From: Immundisolibacter cernigliae
GTDB lineage: Bacteria; Pseudomonadota; Gammaproteobacteria; Immundisolibacterales; Immundisolibacteraceae
Reading direction: 5' to 3'
Length of the DNA stretch: 64,000 nt
Assembly: GCF_001697225.1 (NCBI RefSeq)
Contig: NZ_CP014671.1
Span: 1,302,001-1,366,000 of the forward strand
The notes beneath the pieces are model-generated. The model did no database searches and had not been told where the DNA came from. It saw only the letters and a program-made list of their open reading frames with translations. Below are positions 37,001-44,890 of the stretch, piece after piece (the first letter of the stretch is position 1; every line of letters starts with the position of its first letter). The translations under genes were made by a program, and so were the position numbers.

Positions 37001-37189
37001 CCCATCTTTTGGGGCGAGGGCGCCGGCAGCGAGATCATGCGCCGCATCGCCGCGCCCATGGTGGGCGGCATGCTGACGGCGCCGCTGCTGTCCCTGTTCG
37101 TGATCCCGGCCGCCTACCGGCTGCTGCGGCGCCGTGATCGCGGCGCTTCGACGTCACCTGGGTTGTTCGCCGTGGAGGAATCGCCATGA
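34025..37189 (+). CDS. cusA: Heavy-metal efflux RND transporter (CusA-like)
   Basis: A 1054-aa pump of normal HME-RND length with GTG start overlapping the cusB stop. N-terminal [22 protein letters not shown] is the first membrane helix. Family signatures are [29 protein letters not shown], the proton-relay region [30 protein letters not shown] and [14 protein letters not shown]. It expels metal from periplasm or cytoplasm through CusC, driven by protons. A reading 178 codons longer upstream is open but lies within cusB and is not used. The MerR gene overlaps the stop by 4 bp. Confidence 0.94.
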   Translation: MIARVIRWSVANRFLVLLATLLVTAWGIWALRSTPIDALPDLSDVQVIVRTAYPGQAPRVVEDQVTYPLTTTLLSVPGAKTVRGFSFFGDSYVYVLFEDGTDLYWARSRVLEYLSQVQSRLPPGARPALGPDATGVGWIYQYALVDKSGRHDLSQLRALQDWFLRFELKTLPNVAEVASIGGMVRQYQIVPDPVKLAALGITHQALRAAIEGANQETGGAVLTLGEAEFMVRASGYLKTLEDFRAIPLQLVGGVPVTLGDVAQVQLGPEMRRGVAELDGEGEVVGGVVILRSGKDVRSTLTAVHKKIDELRTGLPPGIQIVTTYDRSGLIDRAVDNLSRKLVEEFIVVALVCGVFLWHLRSAGVAIVALPLGVLIAFGVMRQQGLSANIMSLGGIAIAIGAMVDAAIVMIENAHKKIEAWQHAHPRQTLAGEARWQVMTEAAAEVGPALFFSLLIITVSFLPVFLLQAQEGRLFGPLAFTKTFAMAAAAGLSVTLVPVLMGYWIRGRLPDETRNPLNRVLIRLYRPLLEAVLAWPKLTLAVAGLIFLTTLWPLARLGGEFLPPLDEGDLLYMPSALPGLSAQKASELLQQTDRLIKTVPEVARVFGKAGRADTATDPAPLEMFETTVQFKPRDQWRPGMTPETLQAELDRVVRVPGLANIWIPPIRNRLDMLATGIKSPIGVKIAGNDLAAIDRVAQQVERVAKTVPGVSSALAERLTGGRYVDIDIDRAAAARYGLNIADVQSVVAGLIGGETIGEVVDGRARYPINLRYPRAWRGTVQGLQELPFVTPAGSQITLGMVARIDIGDGPAMLRSENARPGGWVYIDAHGRDLAAVVGDLRRAIGRQVRLEPGMSLAYSGQFEFLERANARLRLLVPATLLVIFVLLYLSFGRFGEALLIMATLPFALTGGVWFLYLLGYNLSVATGVGFIALAGVAAEFGVIMLLYLKNAWGERLQRGQSSEADLCDAIREGAVLRVRPKAMTVAVIVAGLLPIFWGEGAGSEIMRRIAAPMVGGMLTAPLLSLFVIPAAYRLLRRRDRGASTSPGLFAVEESP

Positions 37190-37617
37190 CCGTGAACGAA
37201 CTGGCCCGCACCGCCGGCGTGCCGGCGGCCAAGGTGCGCTACTACGCCCGGCGCGGACTGCTGCCGGCCCGCCGCGATGCGGGCAACGGCTACCGCTGTT
37301 TCGGTTGGCCGGCGCTGGTGCGGCTGCGCTTCATCGTCGCCGCCCGGGCGCTGGGCTTTACGCTGCGCGACATCGCCCGCTTGCTGCACGAGGCCGACGC
37401 CGGCCGTTCGCCTTGTCCGGGCGTGCGCGAGCTGCTCGACCGGCGGCTGGCCGACATCGCTGCGCAGCGCCGCGCGCTGGCACGCAAGCAGGCCCGACTG
37501 AAGGCACTTCGGGCGCGCTGGCAGGCCGCACCGGACGGCCAGCCGGACCCGCAGCGGCTGTGCCCGCTGCTCGACAGCGTTCCGGTCGATGTTCTGAACG
37601 GGGTCGGCGACGCCTGA
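37186..37617 (+). CDS. MerR-family metal-responsive regulator
   Basis: A 143-aa regulator. The winged HTH is [27 protein letters not shown], followed by a dimerisation helix ([21 protein letters not shown]). Cys77 (SPCPGV) and Cys126 (RLCPLL) sit where CueR/ZntR/PbrR-like sensors place metal ligands, and Cys38 is another candidate. The overlap ATGA with cusA makes it part of the efflux operon. MerR regulators usually activate from a promoter with a long 19-20 bp spacer; no such promoter was convincing upstream of 31450. Confidence 0.88.
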   Translation: MTVNELARTAGVPAAKVRYYARRGLLPARRDAGNGYRCFGWPALVRLRFIVAARALGFTLRDIARLLHEADAGRSPCPGVRELLDRRLADIAAQRRALARKQARLKALRARWQAAPDGQPDPQRLCPLLDSVPVDVLNGVGDA

Positions 37618-37651
37618 ACGCCGCATCACGCACTGTCATGGGGGACACGAC

Positions 37652-38152
37652 ATGAGGGTATTTTCGAAGCTTGGTGCGCGGCCGCTGGGCCGAACGCTCG
37701 GCGTGCTGGCCATCGGCGCCGCGTTGATGCTGGTGGCCGGCTGGCTGCCCGGTGGGGCCAAGGCGACGCCACCGGCAGTGACGGTCTACAAGACCGCCAG
37801 CTGCGGCTGCTGCGGCGCCTGGGTCGCGCACCTGCGGGGGGCGGGTTTCGTGACCCAGGTGCACGACGTGGCGGACCTGCAGGCGGTCAAGACGCGCCTG
37901 GGCGTGCCGCAGTCGCTGGGCTCCTGCCACACGGCCACAGTCGGCGGCTATGTCATCGAAGGCCACGTGCCGGCGACCGACATCGCCCGTCTGCTCGAGC
38001 AGCGGCCGGCGGCAAAGGGGCTGGCGGTGCCGGGCATGCCGCTGGGCTCGCCCGGCATGGAGCATGGCGATCGGCAGGAACCCTACCGGGTGCTGCTGTG
38101 GGGCACGGGTGCGCCGCGGACCTTCGCCGAGTACCCGGCGGCCGGGCGCTGA
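37652..38152 (+). CDS. DUF411 metal-binding protein
   Basis: A 166-aa exported protein. Signal or anchor at residues 12-38 (LGVLAIGAALMLVAGWLPGG). The DUF411 core begins VTVYKTASCGCCGAWVAHL (Cys51, Cys53, Cys54) and includes LGSCHTATVGGYVIEGHVPATDI with another Cys-His pair; GMPLGSPGME is the typical Met-bearing ending. DUF411 proteins accompany copper-resistance genes and probably bind Cu in the periplasm. It lies 34 bp after merR. The family lacks an experimentally settled function that I can cite. Confidence 0.9.
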   Translation: MRVFSKLGARPLGRTLGVLAIGAALMLVAGWLPGGAKATPPAVTVYKTASCGCCGAWVAHLRGAGFVTQVHDVADLQAVKTRLGVPQSLGSCHTATVGGYVIEGHVPATDIARLLEQRPAAKGLAVPGMPLGSPGMEHGDRQEPYRVLLWGTGAPRTFAEYPAAGR

Positions 38153-38269
38153 GGGCGTGCCCGGCGCCTCGGCACCGGCCGCTTGACTTGTGTCCTGGTG
38201 CCAGGTCCGAGCATGACTGCATATGCCGCACGGCGTGAGGTGCCCGGCCGCACCGGGCGGAGGTGAATC

Positions 38270-38911
38270 GTGATCAAGCAGCTTCTGATGGGCGTCGTCC
38301 TGGGCCTGCTGCTGATGCTGGCGGGCGGGCTTGCCATGGTCCTGGGCGGGCTGCCGAACGTCGCCGCCGGCTGGCGCGATCCGCCCATCCTGGCCTGGCT
38401 GCTGCACACCACCTACGAGCGCTCGGTGGCCCGGCGCGCCGCCGCCATCGCGGTGCCGCCCGCCGATCCGGGCCAGGCGCCCGCCGGCGCGCGCGCCTTC
38501 GAGGAGATGTGCGCGATCTGCCACACCCCGCCCGGGCGGGAGCCGACGGTGCAAAGCGCAGGCCTGAACCCGCCGCCGCCGGCGCTCGCCGAGCTCGCCA
38601 CGCGGCGCACGCCCGAGGAGGCGTTCTGGGTGATCCAAAACGGCGTGCGCATGACCGCCATGCCGGCCTTCGGCCCGACCCACACGGACGCCGAGCTGTG
38701 GCAGCTCGTGACCTTTCTGTGGCGGGCCCGGGGGCTCGACGGCGCCGGCTACGACGCGCTGCTTGCACGCGCCCGCCGCCTGCCTGCCGGCGACGGCCAC
38801 GCCCACCGCCACGGCCCGGACGGCGCTGATCCGCCCGACCAGGCGCCCGCCGCCGCACCGGCGCCCAGCGGTCACGACCACCACCAAGGAGACGACGCCC
38901 ATGCGCACTGA
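38270..38911 (+). CDS. Membrane-anchored cytochrome c with His-rich tail
   Basis: A 213-aa protein, GTG start. An N-terminal membrane segment (LLMGVVLGLLLMLAGGLAMVLGG) precedes one heme c site CAICH (residues 81-85) and a candidate axial Met in TAMPAFG (Met131). The last 50 residues are rich in His, Asp and Pro (GDGHAHRHGPDGAD, GHDHHQGDDAHAH). It overlaps copA by 11 bp. An electron-transfer role with the multicopper oxidase, with the tail binding copper, is inference from context; cytochromes of this kind accompany CopA in other copper loci. Confidence 0.87.
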   Translation: MIKQLLMGVVLGLLLMLAGGLAMVLGGLPNVAAGWRDPPILAWLLHTTYERSVARRAAAIAVPPADPGQAPAGARAFEEMCAICHTPPGREPTVQSAGLNPPPPALAELATRRTPEEAFWVIQNGVRMTAMPAFGPTHTDAELWQLVTFLWRARGLDGAGYDALLARARRLPAGDGHAHRHGPDGADPPDQAPAAAPAPSGHDHHQGDDAHAH

Positions 38912-40865
38912 CCGTACCCGCCGGCGCGTGCTCGCTGGCTTGGCCGCTGGCGGCACGCTCGCGGGTCTCGACTTGCTGGCGCCGGCGTGGGCGCGGCCGA
39001 TCGGCGGGGCGGTCGGCGCCCGTCAGCCCGGTCCGTCGGAGTACGACATCCGCATCGCGCGCACGCGCATCCCGATCGCGGGGCGCGAGGCCTACGCCCA
39101 CACCCTGAACGGCACCGTGCCGGGGCCACTCATCGAGCTGCACGAGGGCCACGAGGCGCGGCTGCGGGTGCACAACACGCTCGACGAGCCCACCTCCATT
39201 CACTGGCACGGCCTCCTGCTGCCGTTCGAGATGGACGGCGTGCCGGGCGTGACCTTTCCCGGCATCGCGCCGGGGCAGAGCTTCGAGGCGCGCTTTCCGG
39301 TGCGTCAGGCCGGCACCTACTGGTACCACAGCCACTCCGGCTTTCAGGAACAGACCGGCGTGTACGGCCCGCTGGTGATCCACCCCGCCGGCGGCTACGC
39401 CGAGCCCTTCGAGCGCGACTACGTGGTGATTCTGTCGGACTGGACCTTCGAGGACCCGTGGGCCGTGATGAAGAAGCTCAAGAAGCAGAGCGACTACTAC
39501 AACTTCCAGCAGGTGACCTTGCCCGAGGTGATCGCCGGCGGCGCGGCGGGCTGGCGCGACTGGCTTGCCTGGGGCGCGATGCGCATGAGCCCGGCGGATA
39601 TCGCCGACATCACCGGCTACACGTACACCTACCTGCTGAACGGCCTGCACCCGGACGGCAACTGGACCGGCCTGTTCCGCCCGGGCGAGCGCGTGCGGCT
39701 GCGCTTCATCAACGCCTCGGCGATGACGTACTTCAACGTGCGCATCCCCGGGTTGCCGATGACGGTGGTGCAGGCCGACGGGCAGGACGTCGAGCCGGTG
39801 GAGACGGATGAGTTCCAGATCGCCGTGGCCGAGACCTACGACGTGCTCGTCACCCCCGGCGAGGACCGTGCCTACACCGTGTTCGCCGAGGCCATGGACC
39901 GCAGCGGCTACGCGCGCGGCACGCTCGCCCCGCGGCCGGGCATGGCAGCGGCGGTGCCGGCGCTGCGCAAACCGGTGCGCCGCACGATGGTGGACATGGG
40001 CATGGACCATGGCGCCGGCGGCCACGCAGGCCACGGCGGTGGCGGGTCGGCCGCGGCCGCCATGCCCGGCATGGACCACGCGGCGATGGGTCACGCCATG
40101 CCGCCCCCAGCGCCGGCCGGTGCGAGCGCAGCCGACCACGCCGCCATGGGCCACGGCCCGCCGGCCGGCGGCGCGGCCCAAGCCGGCCACGGCGGTTACG
40201 AGCCGGCCGCGCCGCCCCGCGGCGTGCTGGGCGGCAGCGACCACGCGCCGCATGGCGCGCACGCCGCGCCCATCGACCTCACGCCCGGACGCGTGCGCAG
40301 CGCGCGCACCGGCCGCGAGCGCGCCGCGCCGGGGCCGGTGGCCGGCCAGCACGACGCCGACACGCACGGCGCCGGCAACCAGGCGGTGGCGATGGTGCAG
40401 CGCGACCGCACCGCCGAGGCCGGCACCGGGCTCGGCGAGGCAGAGCATCGCGTGCTGGTCTACGCCGACCTGCGCGGCCGCCGCCAGGGGGCCGATCCGC
40501 GACCGCCTGAGCGCACGCTCGAGCTGCACCTCACCGGCCACATGGAGCGCTTCATGTGGTCCTTCGACGGCAAGAAGTTCTCGGAGGTGAAGGCGCCGAT
40601 CGAGGTGCGCTACGGCGAACGCCTGCGCATCGTGCTGGTCAACGACACCATGATGGAACACCCTATCCACCTGCACGGCATGTTCGTCGAGCTCGACAAC
40701 GGCCAGGGCGAGTTCCGCCCGCGCAAGCACACCTTGAACGTGCGCCCGGCCGAGCGCATGACACTGCTGCTCACCGCCGACGAGCCGGGCCGCTGGGCCT
40801 GGCACTGCCATCTGCTCTACCACATGCACATGGGTATGTTCCGCGTCATGGAGGTGGTGTCATGA
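38901..40865 (+). CDS. copA: Periplasmic multicopper oxidase CopA
   Basis: A 654-aa three-cupredoxin protein with a Tat signal (RTRRRVLAGLAAGGTLAG). Copper ligands are visible: SIHWHGLLLP and YWYHSHSGFQEQ in domain 1, then EHPIHLHGMF and WHCHLLYHMHMGMF near the C-terminus. Between domains 2 and 3 is a long Met/His/Gly/Ala-rich stretch (about residues 365-475: MGMDHGAGGHAGHGG, MPGMDHAAMGHAM) expected to sequester Cu. It probably oxidises Cu(I) in the periplasm. ATG lies inside the cytochrome gene; the stop overlaps copB. Confidence 0.94.
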   Translation: MRTDRTRRRVLAGLAAGGTLAGLDLLAPAWARPIGGAVGARQPGPSEYDIRIARTRIPIAGREAYAHTLNGTVPGPLIELHEGHEARLRVHNTLDEPTSIHWHGLLLPFEMDGVPGVTFPGIAPGQSFEARFPVRQAGTYWYHSHSGFQEQTGVYGPLVIHPAGGYAEPFERDYVVILSDWTFEDPWAVMKKLKKQSDYYNFQQVTLPEVIAGGAAGWRDWLAWGAMRMSPADIADITGYTYTYLLNGLHPDGNWTGLFRPGERVRLRFINASAMTYFNVRIPGLPMTVVQADGQDVEPVETDEFQIAVAETYDVLVTPGEDRAYTVFAEAMDRSGYARGTLAPRPGMAAAVPALRKPVRRTMVDMGMDHGAGGHAGHGGGGSAAAAMPGMDHAAMGHAMPPPAPAGASAADHAAMGHGPPAGGAAQAGHGGYEPAAPPRGVLGGSDHAPHGAHAAPIDLTPGRVRSARTGRERAAPGPVAGQHDADTHGAGNQAVAMVQRDRTAEAGTGLGEAEHRVLVYADLRGRRQGADPRPPERTLELHLTGHMERFMWSFDGKKFSEVKAPIEVRYGERLRIVLVNDTMMEHPIHLHGMFVELDNGQGEFRPRKHTLNVRPAERMTLLLTADEPGRWAWHCHLLYHMHMGMFRVMEVVS

Positions 40866-41623
40866 AGCCCATTATCGGAGGCATCGGCGCGGCGCTGCTG
40901 GGCCTGGTCGGCGCGGCGGTTCACGGGGCGGAACCCGGCGCCGGCGCACCGGCGGATTTCCCGCACGTGCACGAAGACGATCATCCCTTCGGGCTGGCCC
41001 TGATCGACCGCCTCGAATACCGCGACGACGAGGGGCCGAACCACCTGCTGTGGGACGCGCAGGGCTGGTACGGCGGCGACTACAACCGCCTATGGCTGAA
41101 AACCGAAGGCGAAAGCCCGGTCTCGGACAGCAACGGCGAGTTCGAAGCGCAGGCGCTGTACGGCCGCCTGGTGGCGCCGTACTGGGACCTGCAGGCCGGC
41201 CTGCGCTACGACCGCACCTTCGGCAGCGGGCCGGACCGCGACCGCGCCTTCGGCGTGCTGGCCGTGCAGGGCCTGGCGCCGTACCGCTTCGAGACCGATC
41301 TGGCCCTGTTCGTGAGTGAGGCCGGCGACCTGAGCGCGCGCGCCCAGTTCGAGTACGACCTGCTGCTCACGCAGCGCCTGGTCCTGCAGCCGCGGGTCGA
41401 GGTCAATGCCGCCGCGCAGCAGGTGAAAAGCTGGGGTGTCGGCAGCGGCCTGAACGACCTGCAACTGGGCCTGCGCCTGCGCTACGAAATCCGCCGCGAA
41501 TTCGCGCCCTACGTGGGCGTCGAGTGGGTCAGGAAGCTCGGCGACACCGCCGACTTCGCCCGCGCGGAAGGGGAGGACACCGGCAACCTCGGTCTGGTGG
41601 CCGGGTTGCGGCTGTGGTTTTGA
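40862..41623 (+). CDS. copB: Outer-membrane copper resistance protein CopB
   Basis: A 253-aa protein: signal peptide (GGIGAALLGLVGAAVHG), short His/Asp segment (FPHVHEDDHPFG), then a beta-barrel of the CopB family: LEYRDDEGPNHLLWDAQGWYGGDYNRLWLKTEGE, YDRTFG, ALFVSEAGDLSARAQFEYDLLLTQRLVLQPR and a C-terminal aromatic LRLWF. The Met/His-rich N-terminal repeats found in Pseudomonas CopB are missing, possibly because CopA carries them. It overlaps copA (ATGA). Confidence 0.92.
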   Translation: MKPIIGGIGAALLGLVGAAVHGAEPGAGAPADFPHVHEDDHPFGLALIDRLEYRDDEGPNHLLWDAQGWYGGDYNRLWLKTEGESPVSDSNGEFEAQALYGRLVAPYWDLQAGLRYDRTFGSGPDRDRAFGVLAVQGLAPYRFETDLALFVSEAGDLSARAQFEYDLLLTQRLVLQPRVEVNAAAQQVKSWGVGSGLNDLQLGLRLRYEIRREFAPYVGVEWVRKLGDTADFARAEGEDTGNLGLVAGLRLWF

Positions 41624-41949
41624 TGGCGCTACAAGAGCGATGCGTTACGTTGCGCGTAACCAATCTGTCCCATCCCATTGGGCTTGTAAAGACGGCAACC
41701 GTAAGTGTTAGGAATTTTTACACCCTCGCAGAGGAAGCCAACGAAAGTCACAGGAACAAAATTAACGTAATAATTCAAAATGACTTAGTTATTTATGAGG
41801 TTTATGGCGCGCTTCTTGCATGTTCGTGAATCAAGCACGAAGTGCTTGATTCACGGGCCCATTGCGGGCATGTACTGCGCCGCCGCAAGCTGAAAAATGT
41901 CCCGGACGGGTTTTGCAGGGCGGTTTCAAGTCCCGAGTGCAACACGGGG
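41624..41949. other. AT-rich gap between copB and IS30 remnant
   Basis: No gene can be supported. The stretch 41690-41830 is visibly AT-rich against its GC-rich surroundings. An open frame through it (ending VIYEVYGALLACS) is short, continues out of copB in another frame and has no start signal or recognised family. Base composition suggests foreign DNA. The perfect hairpin at 41825-41855 is the only clear structure. Confidence 0.6.
41825..41855. repeat. Perfect 14-bp hairpin with 3-base loop
   Basis: Arms 41825-41838 (CGTGAATCAAGCAC) and 41842-41855 are exact reverse complements around a GAA loop. It lies between convergent copB and the IS30-like pseudogene. It could stop transcription, but no T-run follows on either strand. 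Its lower GC content matches the surrounding acquired spacer. A recombination or integron-type site is another possibility I cannot test. Confidence 0.8.
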
Positions 41950-43001
41950 TTAATGGACTGAGGTTGAGGCGGGGTGAGCATTGGCCAGGGCGTGGGCGAA
42001 GACCTGCAGCGGCGTTTGCCAGTTGTGAGTGGCCCGGGGCCGGGTGTTGAGGCTATCGGCGATGGCGTCCAAGGCGTCCTGGGTGTACCCGGACAGGTCG
42101 GTGCCCTTGGGCAGGTACTGGCGAATCAGGCCGTTGGTGTTCTCGCAGGTGCCGCGCTGCCAGGGACTGTGGGGGTCGCAGAAGTAGACCTTGACGCCGG
42201 TCTGGGTGGTCAGGTCGCCATGACGGGCCATCTCCTTGCCCTGATCGTAGGTCAGGGTCTGGCGCAGGGGCGCGGCGATGGACTGGAGCTTGGCGGTGAA
42301 GGCCCTCAACGCCGAGGCGGCGGTCGCATCGTCCATCCTGGCCAGCAGCACCAGCCGGCTGGTGCGCTCGACCAGCACGCCCACGGCGGAGGCGTTGCCG
42401 GCGCCCTTGATCAGGTCGCCCTCCCAGTGGCCGGGCATCAGCCGGTCGTGGACCTCGGGCGGGCGCAGGTGGATGCTGATCCGGCCTGGGAGTTGGCCGC
42501 GCCGGTCGGTGCCGCCCGTGCGTGGCCGGCGGGTGCTGCGGCCCTGGCGCAGGCAGGCGATCAACTGGCGGCGCAGCTCCCCGCGCGGCTGGGCGTAGAT
42601 CGCCGTGTAGATGGTTTCGTGCGACACGTGGCGTTGCGGCTCGTCGGGGTAGACGCGTTTGAGGGGAGCTTACGTCTGCTGCGGCGACCATTTCCAGTCC
42701 AGCAGGGTGCGTAGCACACCCCAGGACACGCTGTGGATACCAAGCTTGCGAGGCGGCCGGGCGGCGGCCCGCCGGGCACCCGCCAGGCCATGGGCGGTCT
42801 GGCTGGCGTAGCCCCCACCCGGCGAGCGATTGCGGGCCCGTTCGCGGCTGATCGTCGAGGGCGAGCGATCCAACGTGCGGGCAATGGCCCGCACACTGGC
42901 CCTCGGGCAGGCCCGGGCGGCGTGGTCAGGGTGTTGCCGGCCAGCGCCGTGTCCGGCCAGTCGAACAGGCGGGCGTGGACGTAGCGGGCCGGAAAGCGCA
43001 A
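41950..43001 (-). pseudogene. IS30-family transposase, dead
   Basis: The C-terminal 225 codons contain the IS30 catalytic core: RLMPGHWEGDLIKG, TLTYDQGKEMARH and FCDPHSPWQRGTCENTNGLIRQYLPKGTDL (the D, D and E of the DDE triad). Upstream, in the same frame, are the HTH (VRAIARTLDRSPSTISRERARN) and WSPQQT followed by a TAA stop near 42670, then LKRVYPDEPQRHVSHETIY. An in-frame nonsense codon therefore separates the DNA-binding part from the catalytic part. The extreme N-terminus is unrecognisable and stops at the IS5 boundary at 43002. IS5 probably inserted into this element. Confidence 0.85.
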
Positions 43002-44206
43002 GGGATGCTCTGCACCGCCTCGCTGATGCGCGACAATACGCTGCATTGAATTTCAGCATGGACGACAGCCGATGATGAAGCAACGCAGTCTTGCCGAGAG
43101 TGGGTGTGAGCGCCGGCCGAAGGCGACGAAGCGACAGCGCTTTCTGGCGGAAATGGACGCGGTGATGCCCTGGTCTCGCTTGATTGCGCTGGTCGATCCG
43201 GTGCAGCCGAAGGCGGGATCGCGCGGGGGCCGGACATCGTTTCCGGCGGAAACGATGCTGCGGATTCACTTCATGCAGCAGTGGTTTGCCTTGTCCGATC
43301 CGGGCATGGAAGAAGCGCTGCACGATATTCCGACGCTGCGCGCGTTTGCACGGCTGGACGCCGGCACTGACCTGATTCCGGATGAGAGTTCGATCCTGCG
43401 CTTTCGGCATCGGCTGGAGCAGCAGGGTCTGGCAGAGCGTCTGCTGACCGAGGTCAACGCGCTGCTGGTCGAACGGGGTCTGCTGCTGCGCCAGGGCACG
43501 ATTGTCGATGCCACGCTGATCAGCGCGCCCTGCTCGACGAAGAACCAGGATCGCGAACGCGATCCGGAAATGCACCAGACGAAGAAAGGCAATCAGTGGT
43601 TCTTCGGCATGAAGGCGCATATCGGTGTTGATGCCGAGTCGGGACTGACGCATACCGTTGTAACGACCCCCGCCAACGTCAACGACGTGACGCAGGCGCA
43701 CGCCTGCCTGCATGGCGAAGAAACGGATGTCGTTGGCGACGCCGGTTATCAGGGTGTGGCCAAGCGCCCCGAGAACCGCGACCGGGCAGTGACCTGGCAC
43801 GTCGCCATGAAGCCGGGCCAGCGCAAGGCGCTGCCGGACACGACGTGGGGCCGGTTGCTCGAACAGATCGAGCATGCCAAGGCCAGCATCCGCGCCAAAG
43901 TCGAGCACCCGTTCCGCATCATCAAGCGGCAGTTTGGATTTCTGAAGACGCGCTATCGTGGCCTGAAGAAGAACACCGCGCAGCTCGTCACGCTGTTTGC
44001 GCTGGCGAACCTGTTTCAGGCGCGACATCGATTGATGCCGGCAGGAGCGGTGCGCCCATGTGCCGCAGAATGAGCGCAGAATGGTGGAAAACCGCTATTG
44101 AAGACGCTTCAGAACCCTGAACGCATCCTCAACGACGGCGGCTTTCCCGAATCGCTGCTCGTGCACATCCGCCGATTCTAGAATCGGCATCAGTGCAGAG
44201 CATCCC
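43002..44206. mobile_element. IS5-family insertion sequence
   Basis: A 1205-bp element bounded by perfect 14-bp inverted repeats, GGGATGCTCTGCAC at 43002-43015 and its complement at 44193-44206. It holds one transposase gene (43072-44073). Flanking bases are CGCAA on the left and AAGGT on the right, so a clear target duplication of 3-4 bp is not seen; an AA dinucleotide is shared. The element appears structurally intact. Confidence 0.88.
43072..44073 (+). CDS. IS5-family DDE transposase
   Basis: A 333-aa full-length transposase. The N-terminal domain has FPAETMLRIHFMQQWFALSDPGMEEAL and FRHRLEQQGL. The catalytic DDE residues are in GTIVDATLISAP (D), VVGDAGYQG (D) and KVEHPFRIIKRQFGF (E in the Y/F-x2-R-x3-E-x6-K-type region). 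It cuts and pastes its own element. The reading frame is open without damage, so it may be active. Two ATG codons in tandem open the frame at 43072; either can start. Confidence 0.93.
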   Translation: MMKQRSLAESGCERRPKATKRQRFLAEMDAVMPWSRLIALVDPVQPKAGSRGGRTSFPAETMLRIHFMQQWFALSDPGMEEALHDIPTLRAFARLDAGTDLIPDESSILRFRHRLEQQGLAERLLTEVNALLVERGLLLRQGTIVDATLISAPCSTKNQDRERDPEMHQTKKGNQWFFGMKAHIGVDAESGLTHTVVTTPANVNDVTQAHACLHGEETDVVGDAGYQGVAKRPENRDRAVTWHVAMKPGQRKALPDTTWGRLLEQIEHAKASIRAKVEHPFRIIKRQFGFLKTRYRGLKKNTAQLVTLFALANLFQARHRLMPAGAVRPCAAE

Positions 44207-44511
44207 AAGGTGAACCAGAAACCGCGCCCTACGGGGGAGTCCCGCCTGAAGCCGCTTGATTACCTGGTGCCGGGAATTTCCATGCACGTTTTAAGAACGG
44301 CACAGAATCCCAATCGCCTGTGACGGGCCATCGAAACGATGTGCAGAGAAACCAGCACGGGATTTTATTCCTGATGCAGAATCCAATCTATCCGCAACCC
44401 GATTCGACTGGCGTCGCCAGCCGCAGTCCGCCCTTCAAGTCGCGGTCGATGCCGGAGGGCAAGCCCCAACCTGCCGCTCCGTGAGGTGAGGAGCCCCTGG
44501 AACCGAGGCAC
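44207..44511. other. Gap between IS5 right end and the conjugation module
   Basis: No gene I can support. A 37-codon frame beginning with GTG at 44210, directly at the IS edge (...LKPLDYLVPGISMHVLRT), ends at 44323 and looks like the tail of a truncated gene of unknown family. I saw no tRNA gene and no convincing integrase attachment repeat here, although a GI-type element would be expected to continue with its relaxase gene beyond DUF3742. The break probably reflects insertion or deletion. Confidence 0.55.
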
Positions 44512-44883
44512 ATGAGCATGGCCACCAACAAGCACGACGGGCGCTGGAGCCACCGGCTGGGCCGGGGGGTTGGCCGTGCCTGGCGTGGACACCTGCGCCG
44601 CGAACAGCGTGTCGCCGGCTGGCTGGTGACGCGCGGAGTGCCCGCGGGCGCGGCGACGGCGGTGCTCTGGATCGTCAAGCTGGCCGTGCTTGGCATGCTG
44701 CTCTACGCCGTATCCTGGCTCGTCCTGCTGCTGGCCTTTGCAATGACTGCTGCATGGCTCGTGCAGCACGACGATCTTGATCGAGAGGCGCCGCAACCCG
44801 AGTGGAGGGAAGGCCCCAACGGCTTCGGGCTTTATGACAAGAGCGACTGGCGCATTGACCCCCATGTGATCGACGACGACTGA
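44512..44883 (+). CDS. DUF3742-family ICE protein
   Basis: A 123-aa protein. It has an N-terminal basic region (GRGVGRAWRGHLRREQRVAGWLV), two hydrophobic helices (AVLWIVKLAVLGMLLYAVSWLVLLLAFAMTAAW) and the conserved ending PEWREGPNGFGLYDKSDWRIDPHV. This is the DUF3742 pattern, a family found at the end of GI-type mating-pair modules, opposite in direction to TraG-N. It converges on the TraG-like gene 7 bp away. Function unknown. Confidence 0.88.
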   Translation: MSMATNKHDGRWSHRLGRGVGRAWRGHLRREQRVAGWLVTRGVPAGAATAVLWIVKLAVLGMLLYAVSWLVLLLAFAMTAAWLVQHDDLDREAPQPEWREGPNGFGLYDKSDWRIDPHVIDDD

Positions 44884-44890
44884 AGGGCGG

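Noticed and set aside
38274-40829. Open frame of about 851 codons on the minus strand
   Set aside because: Antisense of the cytochrome c and copA genes; copper-ligand motifs lie on the plus strand.
41524-41829. Possible gene covering the AT-rich spacer
   Set aside because: Its first part is copB in another frame; only the last 40 codons lie in the spacer and have no start site or known family.
44207-44511. tRNA gene or attachment site at the ICE boundary
   Set aside because: No cloverleaf-like segment or CCA-proximal TΨC sequence could be recognised, and no repeat matched elsewhere in the window.
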